Counted from the stretch's first letter, positions 17,817 through 26,392 are shown. The stretch: DNA of 64,000 nt from Bacillota bacterium (GCA_030611385.1 JAUWPV010000005.1:25061-89060), one strand, 5' to 3'. Numbers and translations: made by a program. Notes: generated from the letters alone by a model not told the origin.

Positions 17817-20414
17817 TTATGGCATAGACAGATTAAGCTTACCTCTTCTCTTTTCTAAGGCATCCTTACCTCCCTCTAATATTTCTATGATCTCCTCTCT
17901 TATTTTAGTATTCTCAATAGCACCTAAGTCATATTTAAATACCGGTTTTTTGCCTCCGCTTTTACTGGAAACAATGATTTCTTCACTATCGCTACACACA
18001 ACAAGGTTTGCGTTGTGTGATGCAACGATGATTTGTCTTTTTACTTTCTCCTCTTTTATAAAATCTACAATGTGCTTTGAAATCGCCCGTGCATCTAAAT
18101 CATCTTCCGGCTGATCAATTAATACGGGATAGTTGTAATCATCAAACTTAAAAATATACTCTAGTAAAACAAGGGCTTTTTCTCCATCTGACATATGGTC
18201 ATATTCTTCACCTTTTTTGTTTTTTATGCTCTTTTGAAAGTTTATTTTAAACCTGTTCTTGAATAATCTAATAAGTATATTTTCCTTATCTCTTCCTGCT
18301 TTTAACAGTAGATCACCAGTTAAAATACCAAGAAACAATTCCCTTAATAGTTTGAAATATTGACTTTTACTGTAAGTCCATTCTGCAGGATTAATTAAAA
18401 AGCTATTCGCTTCCTTATACCTTTTTTCTTCATCATTTCTAAATGAAGTTGAGTTGTGATAATTTATGTTTTCATCAATGAATAACTTAAAACTTTCTTC
18501 ACCAAAGCTTGTAGTAATTTCAACGACTGAAAACTCTAAGTACCCAACATCTAAAATAAGGTGTTTATACCGCTCGTTAAAAAGAAAGTATTTTTCTACG
18601 ATTTCTTTCTGTTTGTCATTGTAAACCTTTCGTAACTCCTCTAACTCTTTTTTAAGAGCAACAATCGATTGCAACACTTCCTTTTTATCTTGCAAAGACT
18701 TCGTTAGATCAACTAGGGACCGATGCTTTTCTACCTTTGCCTTTAGTGGTTTTAGACTTGTTTCTATATCAGAAATAATTTCCTCTAGTTCTGCTCTGTC
18801 GTTCTTGAGGTTACTTATTTCTAACTTAATAAATTCTTTCTTAAAAAGTTCATCGAATTCTTTCAGCTTTTTCTCAATTTTTTCTCGGTATTTTTGAGAA
18901 AATTCAAATTCAAATATCTTCTCAGCAGTGATAATCTCTTCTTCCTTTAAGGACTCAAACGAGGCTATATCTCTTTTATGAATATTAAGATTCTGTGCTT
19001 GTTTAATTTTTTCAGCGTTGAGCCGCTTGTAATCCTCTAACTCCTCGTTGGTAATTTTCTTTCCCGTTTTGTTAATTTCTTTTAGCTTATTGTCAATCCT
19101 TTCAATCTCACTTTCTATATCTTCTTTCTTGCCAAGTTTTTTAATTTTACTTTGCTTTTCTCTTTCGTCTTCTCTAATTGCAAGTAATTCTCTAGCCAAC
19201 GATGTTATCCTCAGAAAGTTTTCATTCTCAAATCTTCTATAATCTTGTAACGTTTGGCTAAAATCTTCTTTATTCTCAAATAAGCTCAACAAAAAGTCAT
19301 CGAATTGGGAACTTCTTTCATATACTAATTCCCCCAAATATCTTTGCGGGATAAATAATACCCCCTTTGCTTTATCTTCTGTTGAATCCAAAGTATTTTC
19401 TTTTTTGTCTCTCCAAAAAACCTTAAAGTCATTCAGTTGCAAAAAATCTTCTTGATCAATTCCTTTTTCTTTACACTGTTCTGGATCAACAGCGAAAGCA
19501 ATATTTTTAAGCAGATTTGATTTACCTGTTGCTCGGCTACCAATAATTGAGTTTAAGTTTTGATTGAAATACACAACCTGCTTTTCTGCGTCGGAAAAGT
19601 TTTTATACTCAACCCTGTCAATGATGTTGTAATTGGATTTTTCCTCGGGCTCCAATTCTTGAATTCTAACCCTTCCTTCCGGTTCATATACGATCTGCTT
19701 CAAACCATCAAATGTAGGATCAGCCTTAATCCAGCAATATGACTTTAGTTGGTACTTTCTTGCGTTGTGATTGTCCGAACAGATAATCATAGGATATGTA
19801 CCTATTTCGAGAAAAACTTTTTTAGTGTAACCTTCTTGATCTTTCTCTTGTCCCAATTCGAAGATGTCCGCACATTTAGCTATATCTTCCTTTTCAGCCA
19901 TTGTAACGGGCAAGGAATTGGTAATTTTCTCTATGGAATTTGACTTACTGCCTGCATGAAGAGAAACAATGCCGCCTAAATCTTTTATGAGCTTCGAAGT
20001 TATTTCTAGGTCGCAGTAAATTTCATTATCTCCCTTTCCTTCCTGTTTCTTTTTTGCGATGTCTGCTTTCGAATTGATCTCACTCCAAATATACTCAATG
20101 TTACTATCTTCAGGAAATATTCCTATAAAGTGAACGGGATCTCTTCCTCGAGCATCGGAACATAACTCTATCCCTGGAAGGATAACAATATCATTTATTG
20201 CTATATTTTTAAGGTCTTTTATTCTTTGAGCATCGATAAAATGATGGTCGGTAATAGCAACAACGCTTATGCCTTCTTTCCTCAAGCTCTCAATAATATC
20301 TTTATTGGTTACCGATTTATCGTCATAATCATGATGGGAACTGGGAGTATGAAAATGCAAATCCCACTTTCTCCATTCTGAACCCCTGTACATTTTTAAG
20401 TTTGTACCTGGCAT
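17817..20414 (-). CDS. PHP-domain/SMC-like ATPase, Ppl-like antiphage defence protein
   Basis: A large cytosolic protein of 865 residues joining a PHP metallo-phosphoesterase to an ABC/SMC-type ATPase. The PHP domain (about 1-270) has WDLHFHTPSSHH, VAITDHH, a His in SLHAGS near 163 and CSDNHN near 225, all expected metal ligands. Walker A GSRATGKSN is near 290, a long coiled coil covers about 390-620, and the signature SDGEKA near 745 and Walker B VLIDQPEDDLD near 768 follow. The architecture matches the single-gene Ppl defence system and TrlF-like ATPases; phage defence is inference from architecture and island context. I prefer the ATG at 20414 (GAGGTG nine bases upstream) over the GTG at 20426. 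Its codons are more AT-rich than those of the neighbours, suggesting transfer. Confidence 0.85.
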   Translation of the reverse strand: MPGTNLKMYRGSEWRKWDLHFHTPSSHHDYDDKSVTNKDIIESLRKEGISVVAITDHHFIDAQRIKDLKNIAINDIVILPGIELCSDARGRDPVHFIGIFPEDSNIEYIWSEINSKADIAKKKQEGKGDNEIYCDLEITSKLIKDLGGIVSLHAGSKSNSIEKITNSLPVTMAEKEDIAKCADIFELGQEKDQEGYTKKVFLEIGTYPMIICSDNHNARKYQLKSYCWIKADPTFDGLKQIVYEPEGRVRIQELEPEEKSNYNIIDRVEYKNFSDAEKQVVYFNQNLNSIIGSRATGKSNLLKNIAFAVDPEQCKEKGIDQEDFLQLNDFKVFWRDKKENTLDSTEDKAKGVLFIPQRYLGELVYERSSQFDDFLLSLFENKEDFSQTLQDYRRFENENFLRITSLARELLAIREDEREKQSKIKKLGKKEDIESEIERIDNKLKEINKTGKKITNEELEDYKRLNAEKIKQAQNLNIHKRDIASFESLKEEEIITAEKIFEFEFSQKYREKIEKKLKEFDELFKKEFIKLEISNLKNDRAELEEIISDIETSLKPLKAKVEKHRSLVDLTKSLQDKKEVLQSIVALKKELEELRKVYNDKQKEIVEKYFLFNERYKHLILDVGYLEFSVVEITTSFGEESFKLFIDENINYHNSTSFRNDEEKRYKEANSFLINPAEWTYSKSQYFKLLRELFLGILTGDLLLKAGRDKENILIRLFKNRFKINFQKSIKNKKGEEYDHMSDGEKALVLLEYIFKFDDYNYPVLIDQPEDDLDARAISKHIVDFIKEEKVKRQIIVASHNANLVVCSDSEEIIVSSKSGGKKPVFKYDLGAIENTKIREEIIEILEGGKDALEKRRGKLNLSMP

Positions 20415-20426
20415 AGATAATTTCAC

Positions 20427-20713
20427 CTCTGCTTAAAAACTTGATTAGTTTTTAATATAAGCATCATTAATCTTAACTAAGTTATTGTATTACCTTATCA
20501 AACTATTTAAATTATATAAAAGATTTCCGTGTCTTGCAATGCTGGACTTTGTAAAAACGTATAAAGCAGAGTAGTATCTGCCACCCGCTACAGTAACCTG
20601 AACTGTCCTCTTTCATTCCCTACTTTATTTGTATAGTGTTTTCTCGAGAATCTGATCACCTTCTCTTTATTTCCCTGCTCCTCAAACCTGTAGAAAGGTG
20701 GCGAGGTTATAGC
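20427..20713. other. AT-rich spacer with no gene
   Basis: About 290 bases between the Ppl-like gene start and the conjugation-ATPase fragment. It should hold the promoter of the Ppl-like gene on the minus strand, but I see no convincing -35/-10 pair. No ORF of note. Confidence 0.5.
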
Positions 20714-21148
20714 CTAAAAAGGCAGTGATGGCTTGCCGTCTATAACCAGTTTGAGATAGATGTGATACTTATCTATCATAATTAAGTCTCCCCTCTTAAA
20801 TTCGGGGTAAAACTCCTTTTCTAAAAACTCACCGTCTTCCGGACCGACAGGAAAGGAAATAATCGTCCCCACGTTTCCAAAGACTGTCTTTCGTAAATCC
20901 TCGTCAAGCTGTCCTATATACTGGTGAGCTACTATTAAACTCAGCCGGTATTTTCTTACCTCAGAGAGAATACCTTTGAAGGCCTCCGCGGCAACAAACT
21001 CCTTAAACTCATCTACGTAGAGAAAATAATCTCTTCTTTTATCTTCTAAGACATCAATGCGGCTCATCGCTGCAAGCTGAATTTTAGTAACGATTAAAGA
21101 ACCAAGAAAAGAGGATATATCGGCCTCGAGCAGGAAATTAGGAAACAT
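20714..21148 (-). pseudogene. C-terminal fragment of a conjugation-type DNA-pumping ATPase
   Basis: The 144 residues match the C-terminal part of VirD4/TraD/HerA-like ATPases found on conjugative elements of Clostridia. Visible are the Walker B-like region RRDYFLYVDEFKEFVAAEAF, then ILSEVRKYRLSLIVAHQYIGQLDE, NVGTIISFPVG and KYHIYLKLVIDG. Walker A and the N-terminal membrane/FtsK-like region (several hundred residues) are missing. The frame is open for another 25 codons or so upstream without a recognisable match. It is a remnant of an integrative conjugative element or plasmid. Confidence 0.75.
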
Positions 21149-21536
21149 TGAAAAGTGTTTAAGGCCCAGATAATCGTCTGTTGCCCTGAAAAAAGACTGC
21201 TGAATAAGATAAGATCTCTCGCTTTAGAGCGTTTTTATCAACATGAACAGGAAAAGTTGGTCTTTCTCCAATCGGAGGATTTTTTCTAATATCTTCAGAT
21301 GACGTCTGCCGCTTTAAGCGGTAGCGACGAAAAGGCAAAGGGTTACAAAGTCAAAGGCCAATACCGATCGATAGAGGAAGAAGAGCAGCTAGCTAAAAGG
21401 GGAGCGGCTCGCCCAGATCATCTTCTAGAGCCTGCGTCGACAGAAGGAAAATTGATTATGACCTAATTCATCGGGAGTGGAAACTACGTCAATTCAACCT
21501 AAATATTGTTAGACTATTTTGGGGGGAAGATAAACA
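21149..21536. other. 388-bp region without a recognisable gene
   Basis: Contains a possible 55-codon plus-strand ORF (21299..21466, start MTSAALSGSDEKAKGYKVKG) with no clear ribosome site and no family I recognise. The last bases before 21537 carry a GGGGGGA ribosome site for the next gene. It is likely debris from mobile DNA. Confidence 0.4.
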
Positions 21537-22313
21537 ATGGAGATAGCATCCAGCGTAGCTCATAGGGTCCTCAAATATGCTGCTACAGTTGTACGTAGGA
21601 ACGTAGTCTTGTCAGTAGCCAATCTGCACAGATACGCTGAATCTCCGTTCCCGAAACAGCGAACGGTGTTCTCTTTGCCTCTATTTGATCTCTTTGTTCA
21701 AGAGGTAGAGGATGTAGTTGATTTTTTGCTTCGTGTGGGCTGGATATCTACGGTTCGGAATCAAGAAGATGAAAACGGTGAAAACCAGGCGGTGAAGCTT
21801 ACACCGGTGGGACTCGCTGTATTGGCTGAACTTGAGGAAACAACGAACACAAATATTTGCGAAGGCACTGAGACAGTGTTACTAGATGACAATGATCCAT
21901 TTTCTTACGCACGAGTTGTAGGACGAATCGTTGATCACGAAGAGTGTCTAATCGCGGATCCTTATTTTCGATTAGATCAGCTGGAGGACATAATACGTTT
22001 CACCAAGACCCGTCGAGTTTTGACGAGTCGTAAAATAGGTGAAGCACGTATAGCAGAGCTTGCAACAGCGGTACAGTTGCTGTCTGAAACCCAGCGTCCG
22101 GAGATCCGAGTTAGCTCAGCTGCAGAATTCCATGATAGATATATCATTTCCCTTAATCAGGATCGAGTGAGTTTCCTTGGTACTTCGCTGAACAGTGTTC
22201 AAGGTAAACTGTCACTGATTGGAAGGATACATGGACCAGTCGAAGGTAAGATTCGCGAAGCTTATAATCGACTTTGGAGCGAAGCGGATCCACTTGAACA
22301 GCGGAATGACTGA
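21537..22313 (+). CDS. Winged-helix plus PLD-like domain protein, unknown function
   Basis: A 258-residue soluble protein. The N-terminal 100 residues look like a winged-helix module (DLFVQEVEDVVDFLLRVGWIS, then AVKLTPVGLAVLAEL). The C-terminal half has alternating strand/helix segments with ECLIADPYFRLDQLEDIIRF and a motif EFHDRYIIS followed by VSFLGTSLNSV. This resembles a single degenerate phospholipase D HKD half-site (H-x-R ... G-[ST]-S-x-N). A PLD-like nuclease or phosphodiesterase, or a degenerate binding fold, is therefore possible. A clear ribosome site GGGGGGAAG precedes the ATG. First of three plus-strand genes in the island; a role in defence is only suggested by context. Confidence 0.7.
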   Translation: MEIASSVAHRVLKYAATVVRRNVVLSVANLHRYAESPFPKQRTVFSLPLFDLFVQEVEDVVDFLLRVGWISTVRNQEDENGENQAVKLTPVGLAVLAELEETTNTNICEGTETVLLDDNDPFSYARVVGRIVDHEECLIADPYFRLDQLEDIIRFTKTRRVLTSRKIGEARIAELATAVQLLSETQRPEIRVSSAAEFHDRYIISLNQDRVSFLGTSLNSVQGKLSLIGRIHGPVEGKIREAYNRLWSEADPLEQRND

Positions 22314-22398
22314 GCAAGTGGTCAACTATCTAAGCGCAAGAATGTTAAATATGATTCATAGAGCCGATGTCAGATTCGAAATACTGGGTTAAGGGGCG

Positions 22399-23004
22399 AT
22401 GACTGTGCCAGACTCTAAGTTCGGGTTGATGGAAGAGTATAGGTCGCTACGCGACGAGATTATGAAGAGGCAAGAAGCTCGCCAGTTGACGATAGGATTT
22501 ACCGTGACCGCCGTGGCGACCACGACGGGATTGTCACTTAGCGGTATTGCCCCAAATATAGAGGGGCCAAACCTCTTTGTCTTGGCCCTAGTCGGGCTCG
22601 CGCTGGCGCTAGTAGTCGCGGCACTTCTGTTGACGATACACCACACGCAACATATCGACCTCATGTCTACGTATATCAGACACTTCGTCGAATCGGAAAT
22701 ACCGGGGATTAGATGGGAATCACGCTGGACCCTCTATAGGAAAGCTTCGCGATCTAAGCTCTCGGGTGGTGGTTTACCCATGGGAACTTCGAAACCTCTG
22801 GCTTTTTTCTACGCATTAATGACTCTCGCTGATTTCTCAGTACTCTTTGTAACTGGACTATACAGTTACTGGTATGCCATCTCAGTCCTTTCTGGTCTGG
22901 CACTCTTATCACTATCTTTGTCATTTGACTTGTACTTCAGGAAGTCGCGTGGATGGAAAACCCGATGGGACCTCGTGGACCAGGAAAAGGTGAAGCCGTG
23001 TTAG
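22399..23004 (+). CDS. Predicted multi-span membrane protein, unknown function
   Basis: A 201-residue protein I cannot assign. An N-terminal amphipathic stretch (EEYRSLRDEIMKRQEARQ) precedes hydrophobic segments at about 30-50 (LTIGFTVTAVATTTGLSLSG), 58-82 (LFVLALVGLALALVVAALLL), 132-152 and 153-172. This suggests four membrane spans with the N-terminus inside. A cytoplasmic helix followed by short transmembrane hairpins recalls pore-forming effectors of bacterial defence systems such as SLATT-type proteins, but I see no defining motif. It follows the PLD-like gene by 85 bases in the same direction. Confidence 0.65.
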   Translation: MTVPDSKFGLMEEYRSLRDEIMKRQEARQLTIGFTVTAVATTTGLSLSGIAPNIEGPNLFVLALVGLALALVVAALLLTIHHTQHIDLMSTYIRHFVESEIPGIRWESRWTLYRKASRSKLSGGGLPMGTSKPLAFFYALMTLADFSVLFVTGLYSYWYAISVLSGLALLSLSLSFDLYFRKSRGWKTRWDLVDQEKVKPC

Positions 23005-23173
23005 TGAGTGATGCAGTTGTTAGCCAAAGTTTCCCAAGTTGATACGACTCACTTACTTATCAAACAAACAATTCCAGCATACAACAAGTCTATTTTAGTT
23101 ATAAGTGGTAGTTTTATGAAATTCTTGAGTCAATTTTTATAAAAAAATACTTTGTGGAAGGAAACCTGGTTTT

Positions 23174-23803
23174 GTGAAGTTTTATACTAAGATCACCTTA
23201 TGGGAAAATCAGCGCAGACTAAGAATACTTTTCGAGTTTCGTAATATTGTGAACACTTATTTTGACAATAGTCGTATTGAGTGGGCGTCTGGCGAACAAA
23301 TTGAAGACGTTGATGCTCAGAGAGCACGAGTCAAAATTAATCGAACTATGAGTGAAGTTTATAGTGTCATTTTGCATTCCAGGATGAATCCATCTGTACG
23401 ATGGACACCCCCACCAATTGTAGGTGGCTATGTTCAAGATGTCGATCTAATTCTTGACCTTTTCCATATACACCGGCTCCAGATCTCGCCAAAAAATGTG
23501 CTTGATTTTATCGATAGAGTTATAGGAACTTATGAAAATAATTATGTGCGAGCGATAGTAAGAACATTCAATCCTTTATTTTATATCGGACTGATACTGG
23601 ACTGGATAGCATCGCTTCCTTTTGTATTGATTAATAAAATCGGTTTTAATAGCGCAAAAGTAGAATCCTCGATTATTGGCAAACTTTTAAAAGGGTTCCT
23701 TTATGTGGTAACCGCTACCGCTTCAATTCTTACTATACTGCATCTACTAAACTACCTAGAATCTGTTAAGCAATTCATAGAACATATATTTGTTTCTAAG
23801 TAA
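23174..23803 (+). CDS. Predicted membrane-anchored protein, unknown function
   Basis: A 209-residue protein of unknown family, starting at a GTG with GGAAGG upstream. The first 130 residues are soluble and charged (LWENQRRLRILFEFRNIVNTYFD). Two hydrophobic segments follow, about 135-160 (NPLFYIGLILDWIASLPFVLI) and 175-195 (FLYVVTATASILTILHLLNYL). It may be a cytosolic domain tethered to the membrane. It is third in the plus-strand cluster, 169 bases after the previous gene, and more AT-rich, so it may be a separate insertion. Confidence 0.6.
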   Translation: MKFYTKITLWENQRRLRILFEFRNIVNTYFDNSRIEWASGEQIEDVDAQRARVKINRTMSEVYSVILHSRMNPSVRWTPPPIVGGYVQDVDLILDLFHIHRLQISPKNVLDFIDRVIGTYENNYVRAIVRTFNPLFYIGLILDWIASLPFVLINKIGFNSAKVESSIIGKLLKGFLYVVTATASILTILHLLNYLESVKQFIEHIFVSK

Positions 23804-23843
23804 CCTCTCCAAATTGAGGAGCAACCAACCCCTTTGAAGCTTT

Positions 23844-24218
23844 CTATAAGCATCTTTCGTTTCTCTCCCATCGGGCCAAAGTCGTAGGGTCAACGCCCAA
23901 TTGCCTAGCCGGTTCCTTCTGTGTCATACTGATAAACCTACGGTAGTATACTATCTTCTCCCCCAATGTTTCCGGATCTTTATCAAAAGGAACATAGCCC
24001 AGATACTTAACAATTCTTGGTATATGCTGCAGTTTCGGTAATGAGTAACCCTTTTCCCAGTTGTAGACTTTGGTTTTATCAACCCCGAGAACTGGAGCAA
24101 CATCCTTCTGAAGAAGTTTTAGATCAAGTCTTCTTTTCCTCAGGAGGTTGCCTATGGTCTTCAGCTCTCGGCAATGTATACTATTCCCAATGGGTGAGAC
24201 ACGAAAAAGAAAAATAAG
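23844..24218 (-). pseudogene. XRE-family helix-turn-helix regulator lacking its start
   Basis: Not in the ORF track because there is no usable start. The frame is open for about 125 codons after a TAA at 24219. It encodes TIGNLLRKRRLDLKLLQKDV, VYNWEKGYSLPKLQHIPRIV and a second helix-turn-helix TQKEPARQLGVDPTTLARWE. Relatives with two such repeats start about 10-30 residues further upstream. The 5' end is lost near the junction with comM copy C. The plus-strand ORF 24017..24217 is its shadow. Confidence 0.75.
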
Positions 24219-24246
24219 TTACAATGGGTGCATTATACATTGCCGA
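24168..24246. repeat. 13-bp inverted repeat at the right island border
   Basis: TCGGCAATGTATA (24168-24180) and TATACATTGCCGA (24234-24246) are perfect inverted copies separated by 53 bases. The right arm overlaps the start of comM copy C (CATTGCCGATCTGG), so the left arm repeats a comM-like string in reverse. It could be part of an attachment site. Confidence 0.7.
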
Positions 24247-24345
24247 TCTGGATCATTCCGAAACTATCGGGGCTCCCCATATCGCCGAGGCTGTGCAGTA
24301 CCGAAACCTTGACCGGCAAAGTTAAATTCTTGACCAAGTTTCTCC
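24238..24345 (+). repeat. comM 3'-end repeat, copy C
   Basis: Matches 15313-15420 (108 bases, no gaps, 6 differences), covering the last 29 codons of comM, its stop and the first 20 bases beyond it, ending just before the yraN stop. It has GAAACT where copy A has GATATT, a difference shared with copy B. It probably marks the original comM-yraN junction, with the island inserted to its left. Confidence 0.92.
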
Positions 24346-24347
24346 TC

Positions 24348-24719
24348 CTAACCGGCTAAAATCCCCCGAATATGGTTTAATTTCCGGACAGTGTGATTAT
24401 CTTTATCGAGCATTATAGCGATTAGATCAATGCGGCAGGGCACTTCGCGTTTATAGGTTGACTGCAGGTAACAAAGAGCCAGGCGGCGTAAACGGCGCGC
24501 TTTTTCTTTTGTGATCGATTCTTCAGGCAGTCCGAAAGCCGAGCTAGTCTTAGTACGCACCTCTATAATAACAATAGCACCTTTATCGCGGGCGATAATA
24601 TCTATTTCCCCCAGAGAACATCGATAATTGGTTTCTATTATCCGGTAACCCAGTTTCTCCAGGTGTAGCCGGGCCGCTTTTTCACCTTCGTGGCCGACCT
24701 GTTGACGTTCTTTAGTCAT
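24348..24719 (-). CDS. YraN/UPF0102 family endonuclease-like protein
   Basis: A small protein with a restriction-endonuclease-like fold and a role still poorly defined. From ATG 24719 (GGAG upstream) it is 123 residues, starting MTKERQQVGHEGEKAARLHLEKLGY. The conserved core NYRCSLGEIDIIARD ... VIIEVRTKTSSAFG contains the D-(x)n-E-x-R/K catalytic-type residues. The track start at 24785 adds 22 residues overlapping rnhB and is less likely. It lies downstream of rnhB in the usual rbgA-rnhB-yraN order. Confidence 0.92.
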   Translation of the reverse strand: MTKERQQVGHEGEKAARLHLEKLGYRIIETNYRCSLGEIDIIARDKGAIVIIEVRTKTSSAFGLPEESITKEKARRLRRLALCYLQSTYKREVPCRIDLIAIMLDKDNHTVRKLNHIRGILAG

Positions 24720-24742
24720 AGTGGTTCTCCAGAGTTTTTTAC

Positions 24743-25513
24743 TTAATTGTAGGTGAGCCTGAAAGATCGGCGGTGCGCCGGGCAAGGACCGTAATCAAAC
24801 AAAGCGCGGCGGTGTTCGAGGGTACCGTAGCCTTTATTTCGATCAAAACCGTATCGGGGATAGTGAACATGCAAATCGGTCATCATCTTATCCCTGGTCA
24901 CCTTGGCCAAAACTGAAGCCGCTGCTATGGATTGAGAGAGGGTATCCCCACCCTTAATTGCTTTTTGCCGGAATGAGCATTGTGATATTGGAAACCCGTC
25001 AACCAGAACAAAATCGGGCAGCAATTGAAGCCTGTCGAGAGCCCGCCTCATCGCCAACAGTGTAGCATGATGTATATTGAGTTGATCTATTTCTTCCCGC
25101 GACGCGCTGCCGATACCGTAGGCTTCGGCTTCCATAATAATATGCTCGAATATCCTTTCGCGTGTTGCCGCTGAAAGCTGCTTGGAATCGTTTAAACCGT
25201 TAATGTGGATGTCTGATTTAAAAATAACTGCTGCCGCCACTACCGGCCCGGCCAGAGGGCCGCGCCCGGCTTCATCCACACCGGCAACCGCTTTAAAACC
25301 TTGTTCCCATAATTTTTTTTCTTCTACCAGCATCTTTTGCAGACGGGCTTCTTCTTTAAATTGTGCTTCCCTTCGCCGATAATAAGTTTTAAGAAGATCT
25401 GCTGCACCATGTCTCTGATCGGCTTCGAGAAGGACCACCTCTTCCGGACACAGTTCTTTCTTGCAAGCAAGAAACGCAGCCAATTCTCTTATGGTCATCT
25501 TAGCGAAAGACAA
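24743..25513 (-). CDS. rnhB: Ribonuclease HII
   Basis: Removes RNA and single ribonucleotides from RNA-DNA hybrids. Length is 256 residues, with an N-terminal extension (about 1-70) common in Bacillus-type RnhB. The catalytic core begins AVAGVDEAGRGPLAGPVVAAAV (Asp-Glu pair near 78), with FVLVDGFP and then SIAAASVLAKVTRDKMM carrying further acidic residues. The start is a TTG with GGAGAGG upstream. The next in-frame ATG (25498) has no visible ribosome site. Confidence 0.95.
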   Translation of the reverse strand: MSFAKMTIRELAAFLACKKELCPEEVVLLEADQRHGAADLLKTYYRRREAQFKEEARLQKMLVEEKKLWEQGFKAVAGVDEAGRGPLAGPVVAAAVIFKSDIHINGLNDSKQLSAATRERIFEHIIMEAEAYGIGSASREEIDQLNIHHATLLAMRRALDRLQLLPDFVLVDGFPISQCSFRQKAIKGGDTLSQSIAAASVLAKVTRDKMMTDLHVHYPRYGFDRNKGYGTLEHRRALFDYGPCPAHRRSFRLTYN

Positions 25514-25546
25514 AGAAGCCTCTCCTCCCGTGGGTATGCGTCAGCT

Positions 25547-26392
25547 CTAGGTAATTTTGAGTGGCGGATCCTCCAGAGACAATTCGCCCAGAGCCCCTCC
25601 CTGAAAATCACGCAAAACAAGCGCGGCAGTCCGATCCTGATCTATTTTCCCGCCTGACTGCAGGCAACCCTGCAATAATCCAATCTGGTCAAACATTTTT
25701 TCAGGAGTATCGAGACGCAGTCCGCCATAGCGGTTTATAAGAATACTTTCTTGTCTTTTTTCCAGGTAAAGTTTAATCAACCATAAGGCAATACCCTGTG
25801 AGTCAATCCTGCTGGGCGGTATCGCCCCGACAACGGCCAAAGGCCACGTAGTATTTTCATTCAGATTAGGCCAGAGGATGCCCGGTGTATCAAGCAGCTC
25901 CAGGCCCGGTGTAATGCGAATCCACTGTCTACCTCTGGTTATACCAGGTTGATTAGCAGTCCTGGTTACCGCTTTACGGACAAAGTAGTTGATCAGGGTT
26001 GACTTGCCAACATTGGGTATGCCGACAATAATCATGCGTAAAGGGCGTTTGATACGGGATGGTCGAAGATTATGCTCCTGCTCTTTAAGAAAACGAAGAA
26101 ATCGATCAAGATAGCGCTTGTTGTGGACACTAAATGCCATAGCCTGCAGTTGTTCCATGCCCCTAAAATACGAAAGCCAGCGCTCGGTAACAGCTTCTTC
26201 AGCCCGGTCAGCTTTGTGTAGCAAGATCAGGCGCCTTTTACCACCGAGTAAGCCGGCAATCACGGGGTTGCGGCTGCTAGTGGGAATACGGGCATCAAGC
26301 AGTTCCACGACCAGATCAACTATTTTGAAATCCTGACGCAGAATATTTATTGCCCTGGCCATATTCCCCGGGAACCATTGGCCGCTTTTCAA
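25547..26392 (-). CDS. rbgA: Ribosome biogenesis GTPase RbgA (YlqF)
   Basis: Circularly permuted GTPase needed for late 50S subunit assembly. Length is 281 residues. The permuted order of G motifs is visible: LHKADRAEE (G4) near 58 comes before GIPNVGKSTLINYFV (G1) near 125 and LLDTPGILWP (G3) near 172. The N-terminal QWFPGNMARA is the family signature. The C-terminal domain is a short helical RNA-binding region. The start overlaps the lepB stop by 4 bases (ATGA-type), indicating coupling. Confidence 0.95.
   Translation of the reverse strand: MKSGQWFPGNMARAINILRQDFKIVDLVVELLDARIPTSSRNPVIAGLLGGKRRLILLHKADRAEEAVTERWLSYFRGMEQLQAMAFSVHNKRYLDRFLRFLKEQEHNLRPSRIKRPLRMIIVGIPNVGKSTLINYFVRKAVTRTANQPGITRGRQWIRITPGLELLDTPGILWPNLNENTTWPLAVVGAIPPSRIDSQGIALWLIKLYLEKRQESILINRYGGLRLDTPEKMFDQIGLLQGCLQSGGKIDQDRTAALVLRDFQGGALGELSLEDPPLKIT

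Noticed and set aside
17785-18114. Plus-strand ORF of 109 residues
   Set aside because: Antisense to the Ppl-like gene, whose motifs are clear.
24017-24217. Plus-strand ORF of 66 residues
   Set aside because: Antisense to the double helix-turn-helix pseudogene.
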